Source: Bordetella parapertussis (GTDB lineage: Bacteria > Pseudomonadota > Gammaproteobacteria > Burkholderiales > Burkholderiaceae_B). From it: a DNA stretch of 7,829 nt. The translations under genes and the position numbers were made by a program. Positions within the stretch are counted from its first letter, which is position 1, and each line of letters begins with the position of its first letter. The stretch spans positions 1 to 7,829 of the forward strand of contig CAMCWG010000136.1 of assembly GCA_945882005.1 (NCBI GenBank), given 5' to 3'. Positions 6,161-7,829 of the stretch are shown one piece after another. The notes below the pieces were generated by a model. That model saw only the letters and a list, made by a program, of their open reading frames with translations, did not search any database and was not told the DNA's origin.

Positions 6161-7060
6161 CTAGTCCCCGTCGTTGCCGGAGCGCGGCATACGGTTCCAA
6201 TCTAGTTTGCGACGCAGTGTAGAAAAGAAGTTATAGCCAGCGGGGTGTAAAAAGCGAATCGTATGTTCGGCGCGTTGCACAACGATACGATCGCCGGGCA
6301 CTAAGTCAGACCAAGTCTGCATATCAAAGTGCACGCTTGCGCCCGCTTCGACGCGCCCCATGGCGGTAAGGGTCATGTTCAGAACGCCATCCGCTGGGAT
6401 CACGATCGGCCGATTCGATAGTGTTTGTGGTGCGACGGGAACGAGCACCATGGCGCTAATTTCTGGATGCAAGATCGGACCAGCAGACGATAAGGCATAG
6501 GCGGTTGATCCCGTCGGGGTGGCAACGATCAATCCGTCTGCCCGCTGGGTGTACATATACGTGCCGTCGATTTCGACCCGCACTTCAATCATTCCCCCAC
6601 GGCCAGCACGGTTAAGTACGACGTCGTTCAGTGCAGTGGCGGTGTACATCTGTTGGTCGCCACGCCAAACCGTGGCGCTCAAAAGCATGCGCTTTTCAGT
6701 CTCGTAGCGGCCTTGCAAAAGATCCGTGAGTGCGACCTGAGCCGCCTCGACGGGAATGTCTGTGATGAATCCGAGTCGCCCATGGTTGATTCCGACGACC
6801 GGCACATCAAATGGAGCGAGGTGGCGGGCCGCACCGAGCATTGTGCCGTCCCCACCCATTACGATGGCCAGACTAGCCTGCTGCCCAATCTGTGCAAAGG
6901 TTGCGGTAGGGTACTCGCTGACCCCTGTGTGCCGGGCCGTGTCTGCTTCGATCAGCACTTTGCGTCCGTCCTGCCCAAGCAGGGTGGCGAGTGCACGCAG
7001 CGGAGCGTGCAGGCCCGAGTCCTGATATCTGCCAATAAGCGCGATGGTGGGAAAATGCAT
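6161..7060 (-). CDS. nadK: NAD kinase
   Basis: NadK phosphorylates NAD to NADP in the cytoplasm. The 299 residues are typical of proteobacterial enzymes. Visible motifs are GGDGT (69-73, with catalytic Asp71), GINHGRLGFITD (90-101), the NAD-contacting Asn-Asp in ALNDVVLN (143-150; Asn-Glu in E. coli), DGLIVATPTGSTAYALSSAGP (175-195) and a beta-rich C-terminal domain. The last 15 or so residues are polar and basic/acidic and poorly conserved in the family. The ATG at 7060 is preceded by AGGGG with only 4 nt spacing. A perfect TATAAT lies upstream at 7095-7090. It is the first gene of a nadK-recN unit and diverges from hrcA; this neighbourhood is common in betaproteobacteria. Confidence 0.96.
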   Translation of the reverse strand: MHFPTIALIGRYQDSGLHAPLRALATLLGQDGRKVLIEADTARHTGVSEYPTATFAQIGQQASLAIVMGGDGTMLGAARHLAPFDVPVVGINHGRLGFITDIPVEAAQVALTDLLQGRYETEKRMLLSATVWRGDQQMYTATALNDVVLNRAGRGGMIEVRVEIDGTYMYTQRADGLIVATPTGSTAYALSSAGPILHPEISAMVLVPVAPQTLSNRPIVIPADGVLNMTLTAMGRVEAGASVHFDMQTWSDLVPGDRIVVQRAEHTIRFLHPAGYNFFSTLRRKLDWNRMPRSGNDGD

Positions 7061-7089
7061 GCGACCCCTGATCGTCGAAAAACTAACCG

Positions 7090-7095
7090 ATTATA
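7090..7095 (-). promoter_or_regulatory. candidate -10 box (TATAAT) for nadK-recN
   Basis: The minus strand reads TATAAT, a perfect -10 hexamer, with a predicted RNA start near 7083 and a leader of about 22 nt. The region 16-18 bp upstream (CCCTAT/ACCCTA) is not a recognisable -35, so activity may be weak or activator-dependent. Confidence 0.45.
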
Positions 7096-7123
7096 GGGTC
7101 GGGGAAGGTAAAATAGGGTGATC

Positions 7124-7829
7124 ATGGATGATCGTGCACGCTCGCTTCTTAAAGCATTAATTGAACGCTATATCGACGACGGTCAACCCGTCGGCTCGCG
7201 CACGCTTTCTAAACTCTTTGACCTGTCGCCCGCCACGATTCGCAATGTCATGGCCGATCTCGAAGAGCTGGGTCTGATCCACAGTCCGCATACCTCGGCT
7301 GGTCGTATCCCAACCCCGCGCGGCTACCGGCTGTTTGTCGATACGATGCTGACAGCAAAACCCTTTGAGCTGGCCTCGACCTCCAATGTGCGTGATTTGC
7401 AGTCGGCCTCAGATCCTTCGCGCGCAGTCAACGCTGCAGCGTCGATGCTCTCTAGCCTGACACAGTTTGCTGGTGTCGTGTTGTCGCCCCGCCGTGCCCA
7501 AGTCTTCAGGCAGATTGAATTTATCCGTCTGTCCGAGAAGCGGATCCTGCTGATAATTGTCACGCCCGATGGTGATGTGCAGAACCGTATTCTGTTGACA
7601 CCGCGTGACTATACGAATACTGCCCTCATTGAGGCAGCCAATTTCTTTAATCACAATTTTGCAGGGAAGTCCTTTGCGCAAGTGCGTCAAACGCTTTCGC
7701 ATGATCTGGCGCGTCTACAAGAGGATATGTCTCGTTTGATGCAAGCTGCTGTCGAGGCGGGTGCTCAGGCCGCAGATGAAAGCGAAACCGTCGTTATTTC
7801 AGGCGAGCGCAAATTGTTGGACGTCAATG
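7124..7829 (+). CDS. hrcA: heat-inducible transcription repressor HrcA (3' end outside window)
   Basis: HrcA represses chaperone genes (groESL, sometimes dnaK) by binding CIRCE elements and depends on GroEL for activity. The first 235 codons are present with no stop and the frame runs off the edge; family members are about 335-350 residues. The N-terminal winged helix includes PVGSRTLSK (22-30), [19 protein letters not shown] (34-52) and [18 protein letters not shown] (56-73), which are hallmark HrcA stretches. The next part begins the GAF-like domain ([34 protein letters not shown]). Start ATG 7124 follows AGGG (7115-7118) at 5-nt spacing; GTG at 7118 is also in frame, two codons earlier. 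It diverges from nadK over 63 bases. No CIRCE (TTAGCACTC-N9-GAGTGCTAA) is seen there, so it does not look self-regulated by this route. Confidence 0.96.
   Translation, partial: MDDRARSLLKALIERYIDDGQPVGSRTLSKLFDLSPATIRNVMADLEELGLIHSPHTSAGRIPTPRGYRLFVDTMLTAKPFELASTSNVRDLQSASDPSRAVNAAASMLSSLTQFAGVVLSPRRAQVFRQIEFIRLSEKRILLIIVTPDGDVQNRILLTPRDYTNTALIEAANFFNHNFAGKSFAQVRQTLSHDLARLQEDMSRLMQAAVEAGAQAADESETVVISGERKLLDVN

Noticed and set aside
6156..6200. 15-codon upstream extension of recN
   Set aside because: It lies within the nadK coding region and is not RecN-like; conserved RecN sequence starts at the ATG at 6155.
6653..7096. Plus-strand open frame (147 codons) opposite nadK
   Set aside because: It is fully antisense to a complete nadK with conserved motifs; the translation is Cys/Arg-rich and shadow-like.
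7061..7123. CIRCE element or LexA box controlling hrcA or nadK-recN
   Set aside because: Neither the CIRCE inverted repeat nor a CTGT-N8-ACAG type site is present.

Overview
This window looks like an ordinary chromosomal segment of a betaproteobacterium, most likely Burkholderiales and probably close to Alcaligenaceae/Bordetella. Three things point that way: a Bug-type (TctC family) periplasmic receptor gene standing alone, the conserved core order dapB-bamE-fur-recN-nadK-hrcA, and a moderately GC-rich base composition by eye. The family and order assignments are from memory of these groups; no search was run.

Layout from left to right. A tRNA-Cys(GCA) gene (minus, 13-86) and a tRNA-Gly(GCC) gene (minus, 1288-1363) flank a single plus-strand Bug receptor gene (244-1230). 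That gene has its own candidate promoter, a strongly structured leader ending in a U-tract (167-219), and a bidirectional terminator (1254-1273) shared with tRNA-Gly. Next, a near-perfect 26-27 nt palindrome (1380-1406) lies between tRNA-Gly and murB (1451-2554, plus). A minus-strand pair, bamE then dapB (4005 down to 2594), converges on murB. Fur (4090-4509, plus) diverges from bamE. The minus-strand pair nadK-recN (7060 down to 4506) converges on fur with overlapping stop codons. hrcA (7124 onward, plus) diverges from nadK and runs off the right edge.

The genes serve separate core functions: solute capture in the periplasm (Bug), peptidoglycan precursor synthesis (MurB; DapB also supplies diaminopimelate for cross-linking), outer-membrane protein assembly (BamE), metal-responsive regulation (Fur), DNA break repair (RecN), NADP supply (NadK) and heat-shock repression (HrcA). 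MurB, DapB and BamE are all cell-envelope functions; DapB and MurB use NADPH, whose pool depends on NadK.

I see no novel multi-gene system, CRISPR array, insertion sequence or phage. The most unusual parts are non-coding: the Bug cassette sitting between two tRNA genes that are often neighbours, its attenuator-like leader, and the large palindrome upstream of murB. No stretch over 300 bases lacks a gene.
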